DNA from: Amylostereum areolatum
Lineage: Eukaryota; Basidiomycota; Agaricomycetes; Russulales; Stereaceae
DNA: 64,000 nt
Direction: 5' to 3'
Assembly (NCBI GenBank): GCA_012932865.1
Contig: SAXG01000009.1
Location: 1,163,163-1,227,162 of the forward strand
Part shown: positions 22,608 through 34,396 of the stretch, in pieces
How positions within the stretch are numbered: position 1 is the first letter of the stretch
Layout: each line of letters starts with the position of its first letter
Program-made: the position numbers and the translations under genes
The notes under the pieces: generated by a model
The model's input: only the letters and a program-made list of their open reading frames with translations
What the model was told of the DNA's origin: nothing
Database searches by the model: none

Positions 22608-24036
22608 GTCTACGAACTCGGTTCCGGACCCATCTATCGTCGTATCTGAGCTGTCTCCTTTCTCCCGGTCTCTCTCGTGCTTGTTTTATTCCGTCGATAT
22701 TCGGAGGGGGGCCACCGCGCGCGTTCCTCCGTGTACGTATCTCTCCTTTCTTTCCTCTTCTCTCGCGTGACACCCAGCTCCTCCCCTTTCTCCCGTTGTG
22801 TTATTAAGTATGTGGATTCAACGACCGGGGCTTGGCGCGTTTCTTTTGTCTCTCTCTCTCTCTTTTTTGACTCCGCCTATTACTACATACATACTCCTAC
22901 TACGTACTACAGCTTTTCTCCCTCGTCCTCGCTTTCTGCTCGCCCCCTCTCCACTACGCCGCATATCTCTCTTTACGTGTTCATACCGCTCCACCCCCCG
23001 TTGTCGTGTCTTGCCTCTGTAATGTATTGGATGATATTTACGACGCCTGCCCGCCAGTGTCGGACGCGCCGTTGTATGAAATGTCCTGCAAGTAAGGTGA
23101 AAGAGGCAGATCGAGCAGACCAAATGAAGTCGAAATTCCTTGTACTCGTTTTGCCGAGGTGCCCGCATAGTACTACTGGCAGCAAGGCGCCGTGACTCAG
23201 AGACTTCAGAGCGCCCTCGGCTCTTTGCCTCCTCTTCGAACCTGCAGTGGCTGCATGGAATATTTCATCGCGTCCATACTTTCGTCTGCTGCGTGTTCTT
23301 GGACGACTCGGAGCGACCTCTGCTGTCTAGACTCTACGGTCCGTCTATCCCTTTTCTTGTTTCGTCCTGGAGATACGACTAGGCGAGTGCTCAAGCGCTC
23401 ATCGTCCCTATTTGCCCTTCTTCACCGAGGCCTGCTTGCCCAGCACCGAGACGCATATATGTCACTCCTGCCATGTCACCCCTGCCATGAGGCGCTGGGA
23501 AGAATCAAGATACATACGTCGGTGGGTTGGAGTCTTGGAGAGCGACTCGATCAAGCGTCCGACATTTACTATAAAAATGGCATTCATCATCGTCCGACAT
23601 GAAGTCGGCGGTCCTACGTAGGCGGTTCTCTTACAAGATATTCGTTCTCTTTGCTGAATGACACTTGACGTGGTTAGGCTGGCTGGTTCTGTGGCTCACT
23701 ACTGTTCAAGGCAGGGCGTCATTGGCCAGAAGGCCAAAAACAGACTCCGAGCTGTATCTTTTTCACCGGTCTAGATTCATTATAGATCCGGATGGGCGGC
23801 TTCAAGCTTCAAGTTGATTCAAGTTCTGTCAAACGAGATTTGTCAGATTCATAAAGAACTCGCACCCACAAGCGACGTGATAATAATGTAACAACCTCCG
23901 GCCGAAGCTCTCCTTCACCCTTCACTCCCATGCGGTATAAATACACCACCACGTCGATGACCCACCTCGCTCCTATCCCACAGGCGCTCTCCCTCGCCTT
24001 TCCCTCTCAACGTTCACGACCCCCCTCACGACCAGC
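22608..24036. other. intergenic: 3' region of bqt4-like gene and promoter of the MFS gene
   Basis: Pyrimidine-rich sequence up to about 23000 is probably 3' UTR and terminator of the upstream gene. Open frames (for example 22677-23195 and 23192-23602) lack motifs. A duplicated TGTCACYCCTGCCATG phrase occurs at about 23460-23490. The stretch 23880-24036 looks like the promoter and leader of the transporter. Confidence 0.45.
23936..23943 (+). promoter_or_regulatory. TATA box (TATAAATA) of the MFS transporter gene
   Basis: TATAAATA lies about 100 bp before the transporter ATG at 24037, at a sensible distance for a short 5' leader. It suggests a regulated, inducible promoter, as is common for drug and polyamine exporters. 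Confidence 0.6.
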
Positions 24037-26206
24037 ATGAACGACCACACCCACACGAAACGCGACTCGGACATGACGGCGCTCGACCCGCACCGGCCCT
24101 CTAGCAGCGTATCGACGGATTCCCACCCCGCGACCATCGCCGGCGTGGAAGCTGATGCTGCAGCGGCGTCGAAGGAAAAAGGGGAAGGGAAGACGGGCGC
24201 AGGCGCAGACCCGGAGGTCATCGTGCTCGACTGGGAAGGCCCTGATGATCCGGGCAATCCTCGAAAGTGCGGTTCGCTCGTTCATTCATTTCCATACTTA
24301 TTCACACGGCGACGTAGTTGGAGTTCGTTCATCAAGTGGCGCTCGGCCGTCATCGTCTCCGCCTTCACCTTCATCTCCCCCGTGTCCTCTTCTATGATCG
24401 CGCCGTGCTCTGCCCAACTGGCTGAACAATGGGGTATCACGAGCACAGTCCTCCTCGCCATGACCACCAGCGTGTTCATCCTTGGATACTGTTCGTTCTC
24501 GACATATATCACCCGCTCGTTCACTGACACTTTGTTTAGCGTTCGGGCCTCTGTTTCTAGGACCGCTAAGTGAACTGTATGGTCGATCACGCGTCTTGCA
24601 GGCGTCCAACATGTTTTACTTGGGTGCGCCGCTCTCCTTCCTTCTTTCCCTTACTTTGTTGATCCCCCTTTTCCAGCGTGGAACATCGGTTGTGGGTTCG
24701 CGCAAAGTAAAAACCAACTCATCGCCTTTCGGTTTCTGGCCGGGCTCGGCGGATCGGCACCTCTATCGGTGCGTCTTGCCTTCGTCTTCACTGCGAAGAT
24801 AATCCTGATTGTGTAGATCGGAGGTGGCGTATTGGGCGACCTGTTCACCGCCGAAACCAGAGGCCAGGCCATTGCTATCTATTCCCTCGCGCCTTTGCTT
24901 GGCCCGGTTATTGGCCCGCTGACGGGTGCATGGGTCGCCGAGAAGTCAACCTGGAGATGGGTGGTACGTATGCAACCTACACAACCGGTGACTCTGAAGC
25001 TGACCTCTGAATGCAAGTTCTGGTCGACCAGTATCGTGGATGCCGCTGTTCAAGTCGCGGGTCTTTTTTACCTGAAAGAAAGTACGCCACAAATTGCACG
25101 GTATCGTTTCACGCTGTTCTGACCTCCAGCGTACAGCCTATCCCCCGGTCCTTCTCGAGCGGCGTGCAGCGCGGATGCGCAAAAGCGCCGATATCGAGAA
25201 GAACGTCCGGATCATTACAGTGTATCAGAAGACGCAGGCCAGAGAGTACGTCCCTTCGCCTATCTATTGTGTAGATAACCAACGCAGGATTTGCGCAGCT
25301 GGAAATCGGTGTTTACCAAAGCGCTCGTTCGCCCCTTCGCCCTGTTCGTGTACGAGCCGATTATCCAACTATTGGGGGTGTACATGGCGTTCATCTACGG
25401 TCTCCTCTACCGTACGCTTTCCCGCGCTCTACTCTGTTCCGTGGGTTGACCCATGGCTTTTAGTGTTCATCACTACTATCCCGGACATCTTTGAGAACAC
25501 GTATGGCGAACGCGTTGGCATCGCGGGCCTCAATTACCTTGCCCTCGGTGTCGGGTTGACGGGCGCATCTCAGATCAACGCGCGGTTACTGGATTACATG
25601 TACCGGAGGCTGACGGAGAAGCGCGGTGGGAAAGGGAAGCCCGAGTACCGTCTACGTATGTTGCTTCCTCACGCTTGCGGTCGTTAATCGTGCGCTCACG
25701 CCTTGCCAGCGTCAATGGTTCCCGGAACGATCCTTCTCCCCGTCGGCCTGTTCTTGACCGGTTGGACTGCGCGTGCCAGCGTCCACTGGATCGTTCCCGA
25801 CATCGTACGTCCCCTGTTCTTCTCTCACATCTGCATACGCTGACCTCACTGCAGGGCATCGCGATGGTGGGCGCGGGCGTCATCCTGAACTTCCAGGCGA
25901 TCCAAACGTACGTCATCGACGCGTTCACGCTGCACTCGGCGTCGGCGCTCGCCGCCGTCGCGTTTCTGCGCTCGTTATGCGGCTTCGGGTTTCCCCTCTT
26001 CGCGCCGACGATGTACAACGCGCTCGGGTATGGCAAGGCGAACTCGATCCTTGGCGCGGTGGCGATCGTCATCGGGTGTCCTGCGTGCGTTCTCTTCCTT
26101 GCCATGTGCTCGCGAGATGCTGTCCTGATGAATGGGTAGGCCGTACTTGTTCTGGGTATATGGAGAGCGAATCAGGAATGCGAGCAAATACGCGCACAAG
26201 TCTTGA
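24037..26206 (+). CDS. MFS transporter, DHA1-type (multidrug/polyamine H+ antiporter)
   Basis: Plasma-membrane proton antiporter likely exporting drugs or polyamines. Cytosolic N-terminus (MNDHTHTKRDSDMTALD) ends with VIVLDWEGPDDPGNPRK, the usual NP.NPxxW lead-in. Membrane segments include WRSAVIVSAFTFISPVSSSM, VLLAMTTSVFILGY and FGPLFLGPLSELYGRSRV, the MFS motif A. IAFRFLAGLGGSAPLSIGGG with VLGDLFTAETRGQAIAIYSL and LGPVIGPLTGAWVAEKSTWR carry motif C-like Gly/Pro patterns typical of 12-TM DHA1 antiporters. The second half includes FALFVYEPIIQLLGVYMAFI and NYLALGVGLTGASQINARLL. The last exon, after an intron at about 26081-26140, reads PYLFWVYGERIRNASKYAH then KS and TGA at 26204-26206. About ten short introns. 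Frame is intact throughout; substrate unknown. Confidence 0.9.
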
Positions 26207-27946
26207 CGCGTTCGCCGCTCACACGGCCTCGTCTTCGACAAGACGTGCCGAACAGGGGGGGGGGGGGGGCAACATTGACTCGCCCCCTGCGCCGTTTGCG
26301 CCACGGACCCTCCCGCTAGACATGGTTGTTTCCCTGGGTCCTGGTAGGCTACATCAATTTCAAGGGGTTTGGCTGGACGGGAAAATAGCCTTTTTTGGAT
26401 GTCCCTTCATGTCATACCTATCGCATCATCACATTGACGGCTCGCGCACGTCGACGGTCGTTGCACTGTGACTTTGCTCTCGAATTGCCGATGTCGAGTG
26501 CAATATACACTGACACGGCTTTATCATTGAGTGCTTTTGCTCAGAAGGTCAGTTGTCATGCTCAGTGGTGCAAGGCGGCCACTGGTGCTCATTTATAAGT
26601 ACAGTGCGTGCATTATGCGTTGTGCAAGAGCTCGTGGTTGCATTTCTGACAGCCTTGGATGCTGAACTTCTGTGCAGGATGTATGCCTCATTTGCGGATC
26701 GTATATCATGCAACATGATGGGTGACAGTGCGACCTGCGACAGCGAATGGCAGCGACACGAAAAGTCGAAAACACCGGTGATGCTCATGAAGCGGTACGA
26801 GGTCGGTGGTTACGGCCTACACCAGTTTTCATGTTGACGACATCCACTATCTGACAGCTGTCCGTCTATGACCTTCCACAAACAATGCTTAGCTGGCCTA
26901 CCATGGCTACAACTTATGGTGGTGCGGCCTCGGTATTGAAGTAGAACATATGCCGTCTTTCTGTTCTTACCGTGCAGCACAAACCTTGTTCACAACATAT
27001 TTACATACCCGTTTATCTCGCGGTCGATGTACTTATCGAAGTCCAGCCCGGTAGCTCATGCCAGCAGTGTAAGTACTAGTAGTTTAAATAATCAGCTTGT
27101 AGCTCGTGTCCAGCCTGCTACCCCACTGCCGCAAGAGCACTGTTAGCATTCCCTTTATATGCATATCTGATGCGATGCACAGGTGCTGCTCACAGAATTT
27201 ATTTAAACTATCCACCACTGTCTCCGTTTCAGAGCTCAGCCAGAGGAGGTCATCCGCATGACGAGCAAACCATGACATAAATGAATTTGATTGGCTCTCC
27301 AGCGCTCGAGAGAGCCTTTCGCGCCGTCCTAAAATGGCTATTTTTCCGTCCCGCGAGATCCCTTGAAATTGATGCAGACCTTATACTCAGAACGACTGTC
27401 TTCTGAGTAAGGTCAGCCACGGAGACTAGGGTCCTGGGACGGACGGACGGACGATCTGACGACGCGCCTCACGATTGCATACGCACAATAGATGACTTTT
27501 TCACCGCGTGTATCTAGTATCACTTTCTCGGACTATACATGCCTAGGAATCAGGACGGGTTTGAAGATACTGGCGACGTTTGCGTTGGCAAAATAGACCA
27601 TCCAGGCCCACTGGAACAGGGCATTGTGAAGGACGGTCGGCGTCATGATAGGTCGCAGCCACCGGCGAGGGTCTGAGACGAGGGATTCGGAGGACGCGCT
27701 GTCGTGGACTCGTAGCTGGGTTGCTGGAGTGGACTGTAGACAAGATGCCTGACGGTGTGGGTGAGAAGCTCAAGGCGGCGGACAAAATATTCAACGCTGT
27801 ACGCAGCCACCTACGCAGCACCGCTGTTCTGTATTATTCGTATTCCCTGTCTGTCTCGTATCATGTATCAACCGTGTCCCACCACCCACCTGTGGTGTGT
27901 AATATCAATTGTATATTCCTATAAATGGAGCGCTAGTTTGTTCCCC
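26207..27946. other. gene-poor region with a G15 tract and retroelement debris
   Basis: No intact gene. A 15-base G run lies at 26255-26269. A reverse-transcriptase-like fragment is at 27084-27278 (minus). On the minus strand around 27540-27720 a frame reads MTPTVLHNALFQWAWMVYFA, which looks coding-like but I cannot place it; it may be a remnant exon. Confidence 0.4.
27084..27278 (-). mobile_element. reverse transcriptase fragment (LINE-like), degenerate
   Basis: The frame reads SWFARHADDLLWLSSETETV then VDSLNKFCEQHLCIASDMH. This resembles the catalytic YADD box of non-LTR reverse transcriptases with the usual downstream L..F/L pattern, here as HADD. Only about 60 residues remain and no flanking RT blocks are visible, so it is at best a small relic. 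Confidence 0.35.
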
Positions 27947-28659
27947 TCAGAGTGAGCAAGCTAGCAGCCCGTCTTCATACAAGCCAGATACGTAGAGCGT
28001 GTCGGTATCCTCGGATTGAAGCGCGGTCGTCGCCGTCATGAAGCCTTCCCCGTTGGTCTGGTACAGCGTCTCCATCGCCCAGTTCGGCGGCGACGGCACC
28101 TTGCTGCTCGCCGACGCCGGCGCGCGCAAGTCGAATCCCTCAGAGTCAGCGACCTCCGTATCCGTGCGCGGCTTCAACATCACAACCCAGCTCGGCGCGC
28201 GAGCCCCGCCCACGCTCGCGGCGACGGCCGCAACGGCGGGAGCGTGCGGGTGTCCGGCGACGAGCAGTCGGCCTTTGTTGTCGAAGTGGAGGTTGTCGGG
28301 TGCGAAGGGGACGTGGACGCGCGAGTGGAACGAGAGCGCGTGGGTGGCGGGATGGCGGGTGTAAAAGAGGATTTGCGCCCGGGCAGTGGAGGATATGGCG
28401 AGGGTGCGGCCTGTGGGAGAGCGCGCGAGACCGTTTGCGTAGGTCAAGCCGAGGGCGGAGAGGGTGTAGGTTAGACTAAGAGGGGGGGGGCAGTTATATC
28501 TCACCTCGAGCACGCCGGCGGCCGACGACATGGTACTGTCATTGTACTGATAATCTGATATCGCGGTCCGCGCGCGGCCTCCAGCGGCACCTCGACGCCC
28601 TCCTATGACATTATTTTTCGCTAAATATTCCCGCTCATCAGATAACTTATCACTTGGTA

Positions 28660-29461
28660 GGTTGCACTTCTATTACGTATATTCCGTTGTCACTTTCCAG
28701 TCGCCGCAGTCGCCGCACCAGCTCACACTTCACTTGCCTTACCAGCGGCTGCGAGGTCTCCATTGACGTCCATGGGAAGCGGCTGTCGAAGCTATTCACG
28801 GACGTCCAACACAGCTTCCTTCGTCGCGTCCTCAGCCTGAGGCCTGAACCCTCACTCGATGATCGCACCTCTGTTCACAGAGCTTGGCCTTCTCCCCCTA
28901 CAGGCGCGACGGCTCATACTAGCCCTCCGCTATCTCTCGCACCTCCTCTCGCTGCCGTCCACCCACTATGCAAAGGCTGCTCTCGTCGACTCTCACGAGC
29001 TCTTCCGATCTGGTAAGCCAGGATGGTATGCGGATCTCTGCTTCGCGCTCCGCTACTTCCCCCAGGCCGTATACCTCCCGGACCTCTCGCCGCCGATGCT
29101 CGTTCAAACGCGGGACTCTCCCGTCATTTGCGAGACCATTAAGTCTGTCCCGCGCGTGTCGATGGTCTGGCTACAAGACCAAATCGACACTTCGGCACGC
29201 CTGCACCTTCTCCGTGGCCGGCTGGAACCCAGCCCGAAGCGTGAACCGCGGGCAGTCACCATCTGTCTCCGCCACTACCTTCTGGTTCCGATCGCGAAGC
29301 ATCGCCGCGCCCTCACGCGCCTCCTGCTGAGTGACCATAACCTCGCTGTTGAATGCACTGGGGTTCGAGATTCAATTCAGTGGAAGCTGTACGCTGTCAG
29401 ACGCTGTCACACAGATATGGAGGAGCCGGGCACGGGGAGCCGGTCGGAATTACGTACATAG
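28660..29461 (+). mobile_element. LINE (non-LTR retrotransposon) fragment, 3' part of the RT ORF
   Basis: Two overlapping frames give the C-terminal region of a LINE-type reverse transcriptase ORF: TSGCEVSIDVHGKRLSKLFT and DVQHSFLRRVLSL, then after a frame change MIAPLFTELGLLPLQARRLI, LALRYLSHLLSLPSTHYAKA, and LLVPIAKHRRALTRLLLSDH. The motif order (RVQHxFLRR..., SMIAPLFTELGL, HRRALTRLLLSDH) is what I know from agaricomycete LINE-derived proteins. The frame change and missing catalytic domain show a dead 5'-truncated copy. It lies inside the interrupted paraoxonase-like gene, in opposite orientation. Confidence 0.6.
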
Positions 29462-29722
29462 GGGCATTGCTCAACATTCAAAAGCATTCTGGCAGTGGGT
29501 GTCCTCTGATCATCTCCCTCACCCCCTTCAAAGCTATTTCCTATCATCAGAGTAAGGACTCTCTTCATCAGCGCTCAGCCACAGTCGATCTCACTAGAAG
29601 TGGCTGCAGAAGGTGATGAGCAACACACCCAAGGGAAGTTTGGCTGGTGTGAGCCATAGGCACCGTGACGTGCGTCCATCCAAATCTACTCTCTTGTGCT
29701 GATATATTCATGACATTTTCAG

Positions 29723-30692
29723 GATCAGCTCGTGTCGCCCTCCTCCTCACATCCTTCAAAGTCTTCCTCTGGCTTCCCTCTTTCGTTTTCCCGTTCGGAA
29801 AGTTCGGCATCTGTCGTGCAACAAACCACCCTGCCAAAGACGCCGAAGTCGGTTCCCGCTTACCTTCCCACGCCGCCTACCTCCGCTCAATTTCCAGGAT
29901 CGCCTCATGTCTCCCGAGCGGAATCCTTCAATGAGTTCAATCGCTTCACCAACCCCAATGATCTGATCCCTCCGACGGCCCTTGCCAAGATTAAAGAGGC
30001 TCTAGCCTCGCACAAATTCACCGTGCTCAGGAAAGCCACGCTGAGCACCAACGCGGCACCCCCATCGTACTTCAAGCCATTCACGATGGATGACGTTTGT
30101 AAGGCGACCAGGCCAGGGTCGAGTAAGTGAGCGGAATGCAGGTGTTGAAAGGTTTACACGACTGGGTATTATCTTAATAATGATTGTCATCAATACCTAC
30201 GTTTGAAGTAGGCTAGGAGCAGGCCTCGACACGATGTATCATATATTCAAAGTCTGCTTGCACAGCAGGTTGGTGAGTTTTCGGAAGGAGTTGATCCTGG
30301 CCATTGCCGCCTAACTCGACCGGCAGGCCTCTCCGCGAGTTCGTTCGTCGGAACGACGAGTTTAGCATGAACGAGGTGAAGGACCGCGACGACCTCTCAC
30401 TGTACTCGGACAGCGCGAGAGTCGGGAATGAGACACGTTATATTAACCACCCGGTTACGAGGGCCGACACGAATGTCAACGCGTCGCGTACATTTACAGC
30501 CCCTTCCCTTCGCCACCAAGTGTATCTGACTAAGATCCATGACTGCTCGTGCAGTATTCCTTGTGAACGGCGAGTTCCGCATGGGTAAATGGAGCCGTAA
30601 CTGGCATTCCAAAGGGAGAAGAGCTTTTCCTTGATTACGGAAAGAATTACTTCCTGGAAGATTCGGAGACTGGGGTAATTCCGGCGGCCTAG
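29723..30692 (+). pseudogene. SET-domain (histone lysine methyltransferase-like) pseudogene
   Basis: The 3' part encodes the C-terminal half of a SET domain: DSARVGNETRYINHPVTRAD, then TNVNAS spliced to LFLVNGEFRMG, and GIPKGEELFLDYGKNYFLED. NETRYINHP corresponds to the substrate/cofactor NHS motif and EELFLDYG to the EE(L/I)xxDYG motif. A +1 frame change at about 30583-30600 separates the two motif halves, so the copy is inactive. An upstream exon (29723-30124, DQLVSPSSSHPSKSSS... to TMDDVCKATRPGSS, with a GTAAGT donor) may belong to the same gene, but its identity is unclear. The N-terminal SET half is missing. Such fragments are often spread by transposons. Confidence 0.55.
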
Positions 30693-32071
30693 CAGCGAGG
30701 GGGGGAGATGGAGGAAGAACTAGCCACTGCCTGACTGTCTGCCCGTGACTCAAAGACCACGACGAGACGAACCAACTTTTACAACCTTACGACGGGGAGT
30801 GCGACTGCGGCAGGCGCGGATATATCAATGCAGGAAACCTCGAAGCCCTAGGCAGTAACTAGTAACGGCCCAAACGAGTGCTTACTTACTCTGCTCTGGG
30901 CCCCATTTAATGTTGAATGTTGATTTTTCTTGTTGAGACTTGACAAGGTCGAAAATGGTGGTGGCGGCATCGTAGCCCAATAATGCCGCCACCATGACCA
31001 GATATGGATGAAGTTTGAACGTTCACCGAAAATCACAAGATTCGAGGCCAAGTTCGCCGACGTATTCTGAAGCGAGAGGAGCATTATTCCTGCCACTTGT
31101 TCTAGAATTATAAGGCCACGGTTTACCGCCAACATATGTCCCGGTGCGTATATCTTCCATCGCAAATGCACCTAGGCCAAAAGCCCCAACCTTGATTTCA
31201 AGAGGCTAGGCTCGGCAACAGCACGGGGTCACTAACGTTCGTGGCGAGAGCGTGACGTGCCCGACCCAGCTGGTGGGGATACCAAGATAGGTCTCTGCGA
31301 GAGCGAGGAGGGAGCCTAGGGGGTAAGGAATGCGCCGCGTGAAGAGGTGGTCGTTCAAGAGGTAAAACGACAGGGGCGTAGAGGAGGTGAGCGCGATGGA
31401 GTTGGGCGCGACGGTGAGCGGAGCGTGCGGATCTAGGTCGCACGAGGCGGGGGATTGGTCGGTGCGTCCGGGTCGGTGTCGTTGTCCTAGGAGAGGACGA
31501 ACTGCTCGAGCGTGCTCCGCGTGCGCGCGTGGTTCACGACGAGCAATGTTGAGGGTACGCCGGGGCGGGCGGGGGTCACGGCGACGCCGAGCGGGTGAAA
31601 AGCGTGCTCGGCGGGGTAGCTTTCGAGCGTAACTTGACGAGGCGCAGGTGCGAATTTGAGCGATGGACGGGGTAAACCCACAGAGAACCGCGCGGGGCCG
31701 GGTCCTTCAATGGACCCAGGACGGTGTTCCATCCCTTCCGATGCGCGTCGCAGCTGAGGAGAACGTGTCGTTGCGCGCACTCTCCGTTCGCGTCGAGAAT
31801 GTCCCAGAAACGGGCGTCCTCGCAGGAGGAGAAGGCGGTGTTCGGCGCGCGGACGTGGGTGCAGTCTGGTGCAGTGGGAGGAGGCGGGGCCGCGGTGGTA
31901 GTATTCTGGGGGAAGCGATGGGTCGCGTATGAGGAGGGTGGGGATGGTGTAGCGCGCGCGATAAGCGATGGTGGACTTGGTTGGAGATGGTGAGATGGTT
32001 TGAAGGGGGGAGAAGGAAGGACAGTAACATACGATGAGGACAATCAAAATGGCGAGCAGAATACGAGCCAT

Positions 32072-32438
32072 GAACGCGTCTTGGCCCAGTTTCGGGACAA
32101 GTAGTGTTGTATTCCAGAGGTACTAGGTAGGATCAGCACCGCTATAGTGTTTGCATGATGGTCTTGTGCGGGCAAGCCAGGTGAGGCTTGTGCATGGCAA
32201 TAGGCAATATGGTCGTGCTACATATCGAAGCCGCGTCGGGCAGAGCGCTCGGACTCTCAAAGTATCATATCATGTATGTAATTGTAAGTTCAGAAGTTTC
32301 CGTCAACTTCAAACAGAATAATATCATGTCCAAATCTATTGAATGCATTCGATACATATGTATGTCATCTAAATGATTCGAGCCTCCTCTTCTAGCCAGT
32401 GGACCCCTCGCCAAGGCCCCAGCTCTTCTACCAATAGA
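32072..32438. other. short intergenic spacer
   Basis: AT-richer spacer between the paraoxonase pseudogene start and the 3' end of the F-box gene. Nothing recognisable. Confidence 0.4.
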
Positions 32439-34013
32439 TCATTCGGTATCGATCCCATTCCACGCAACATCCGCCAGACCCTCTAACATCCCCATGAGCT
32501 TACGTGGAGGCTTTCGACATTGGTCAATGACGATGGACAGGCGTTGACCTGCGTCGCGACGACCCTTGGCCACGGCTACCAGCAGCGTTTGAACCTCGGA
32601 CGGTTCTTCCAGATGCTCGTCGCGATCCTCGACAGCATCGGCGTGTATGACCAATCTGGTCAATAGCGGGAACGGATAAGGTTCCTCCAAGGGCCGTACT
32701 GGTGGGATGACGCGGGGTAGAATGGATAGCAGGACCACCTCCTGTGCGACCCTGATCGTCTTGACCGACGGAAATCCTACAGGTGCCAGCAAGTTGGCGG
32801 TAATGTCCGACAGGACCTTGCGGAGGCTTTCAGGCGATTTCGGCATACGTTGCAATTCAGAGGGGAAGAAATCGGCGGTGACGTCCAACGTGAGCGTGGT
32901 GATGCTCTCGAGAGGGATAGCCGACTTGACGGAGGCGACGGCGTCGTCGCAAATCTGTGCCTTCGAGCCCCACGACAAATAGGAGGGCGGAAAATCCTCG
33001 TCGAAACAATGCTCCGCCTTGCTGATATCCTCATGCCAAGCGTGGATATCCAGCCAACGCGATAAACAGAAGGTGGCAGTGCGAAGGGGGCCAAGTTTTT
33101 TCTCTGTTTGACGAATGAATGCCTTCCAAGGCGAAGGGTCCTGGAAGATTGGGATGTGTTGCGTCACTTGGAGGCGCCCCAGGGATGGTGTCTCTAGGTA
33201 TTCCAAAAGCTGGCTCACGTCGGAAGTGGCCGCAGTCGGGTCGTCGATCTCCACGATGAAAGTCTTCAGTGTTTTGAGAGTGGTGGTAGTCGTAGAAAGG
33301 GACAGGGACTTCGGCTTCGTTGATGCATTTCTCATCCTGGTGACTTTGAGCGTAAGGAGGTTCGGGACCTTCTGCAGCATTTGGAGCAGGGTGGGGATGG
33401 GTGTGATGTCAGAGCAGTCGTGCAGGACCTCGAGGCGATCCGATAATAAAGGCGACGACGGGGAAAGGATCAAGTGCCAGCCAATGTGGAGTATACGAAG
33501 AGGGGGTGTTTTCTTGGAGAACAAGTCATCCGGTATACGCTGAGCTTTTACTCCGCGGGCGAAAAGCCATTCGTCGTATTCGATGTCCAACTCCAAGGTT
33601 TCCAGCTGATCGGCATTTGCGGCCATCTTCAACTGCTGAAAGCAATTGGAAAGGTCCCCGCTTTGACTGATAACATTCAATTTCCGGAGGCGAGGAAGAA
33701 TCTCGGATATAGGTGTCATGCCGTTATCTCCTGTTGAGTCGATGCGCCAGTAGAGGTCGATGGAAGCAGAGAGAGAGTGCTTGAGATAGAATGGAACCCA
33801 GGCAGGGGGTACGCGATGGTTGATATTACGCCACAAAATGGCATATTCCAGGGCGGCCACGCGCCACCAACGACAGACATGCAGAACCTGCGGAATCCAA
33901 GACCTGTGGGGGCCGTCTTTGTCTCCAATGCTATCCTTGCACCGAATGAGGAATATCTTCCAAAGGATATCGAAAGGTATCCTGTTGCTTGAACAAGCCA
34001 CGTTGTCGCCCAT
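32439..34013 (-). CDS. F-box protein with leucine-rich-repeat-like body (copy 1)
   Basis: Probable substrate receptor of an SCF ubiquitin ligase; target unknown. Single exon of about 524 codons. I chose the ATG at 34013 (MGDNVACSSNRIPFDILWKI) because the paralogue at 45030-46625 starts the same way (MSDNVAPPINNLPVEILLKM) and because an intron-like acceptor (CTTACAG) lies just upstream. The F-box spans about residues 9-65: IPFDILWKIFLI, then QVLHVCRWWRVAALEYAILW. Irregular LRR-like strands follow (LRKLNVISQSG, LETLELDIEYD, LRILHIGWHL, LLTLKVTRM). This architecture is a large, fast-evolving family in Agaricomycetes. The frame is intact. Confidence 0.8.
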   Translation of the reverse strand: MGDNVACSSNRIPFDILWKIFLIRCKDSIGDKDGPHRSWIPQVLHVCRWWRVAALEYAILWRNINHRVPPAWVPFYLKHSLSASIDLYWRIDSTGDNGMTPISEILPRLRKLNVISQSGDLSNCFQQLKMAANADQLETLELDIEYDEWLFARGVKAQRIPDDLFSKKTPPLRILHIGWHLILSPSSPLLSDRLEVLHDCSDITPIPTLLQMLQKVPNLLTLKVTRMRNASTKPKSLSLSTTTTTLKTLKTFIVEIDDPTAATSDVSQLLEYLETPSLGRLQVTQHIPIFQDPSPWKAFIRQTEKKLGPLRTATFCLSRWLDIHAWHEDISKAEHCFDEDFPPSYLSWGSKAQICDDAVASVKSAIPLESITTLTLDVTADFFPSELQRMPKSPESLRKVLSDITANLLAPVGFPSVKTIRVAQEVVLLSILPRVIPPVRPLEEPYPFPLLTRLVIHADAVEDRDEHLEEPSEVQTLLVAVAKGRRDAGQRLSIVIDQCRKPPRKLMGMLEGLADVAWNGIDTE

Positions 34014-34396
34014 CTTGTCGTCTGTAAGCGGAGAGCGGATGAGCATACCTCGCAGATTTTGCGTGAGGATAAACTACGTTACCGGTCAGAAGTAGAGGAT
34101 TGAATTGGGAGGGATGTTTGTGAGTGCGCGTGTCAAACAGGCGACGACGTGAAGAGTCTAGCGATTGGAGAGATAGGGAGTCGTAGCAGGCAGTTCGGGG
34201 TGTCAAGGGCTTCTTATAAGGTCGCGTACTATGGGGTCATTATGTGAATGAGAACGGAGTGGCCCGTGGCACAATTGGAGAAGAACGTTTCGGTGTGGCA
34301 CAATGAAGAAGGAGGCATGCAAGTGGAACACTTGAAAGAGGCCCCGAGGGAGCCACAGGTCATGTAATAGCAAAAGGCAACCTGGGACAATACAGA
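34014..34396. other. intergenic, promoter of F-box copy 1
   Basis: Spacer upstream of the F-box gene and downstream of the hydrolase. It probably contains a 5' UTR intron of the F-box gene ending near 34022. No other feature is visible. Confidence 0.4.

Larger units (their letters stand above)
27947..32071 (-). pseudogene. arylesterase/paraoxonase-like gene, broken and interrupted
   Basis: Two halves of one beta-propeller lactonase-type protein lie 2.6 kb apart on the same strand. N-terminal half (31214-32071): MARILLAILIVLIVCY is a membrane or signal segment, then SSCEDARFWDILDANGECAQ, RHVLLSCDAHRKGWNTVLGP, AEHAFHPLGVAVTPARPGVP, LLVVNHARTRSTLEQFVLS and VAPNSIALTSS. C-terminal half (27947-28545): GLTYANGLARSPTGRTLAIS, VPFAPDNLHFDNKGRLLVAG and SDTLYVSGLYEDGLLACSL-like end. 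Reading the N-terminal half needs a frame change between about 31640 and 31680 with no room for an intron, and a TAG follows FVLS. With the insertion, this argues for a pseudogene rather than a gene with one long intron. The intervening 28.55-31.2 kb holds a LINE piece and a SET-domain relic on the other strand. Confidence 0.7.

Noticed and set aside
30958..30994. Stem-loop GGTGGCGGCAT...ATGCCGCCACC
   Set aside because: A good hairpin, but no T-run, element end or gene end beside it; may be chance in GC-rich sequence.
28545..31213. Helitron as carrier of the LINE and SET fragments
   Set aside because: No TC start, no hairpin at the proper distance from a CTRR end, and no A/T insertion site could be found at either border.
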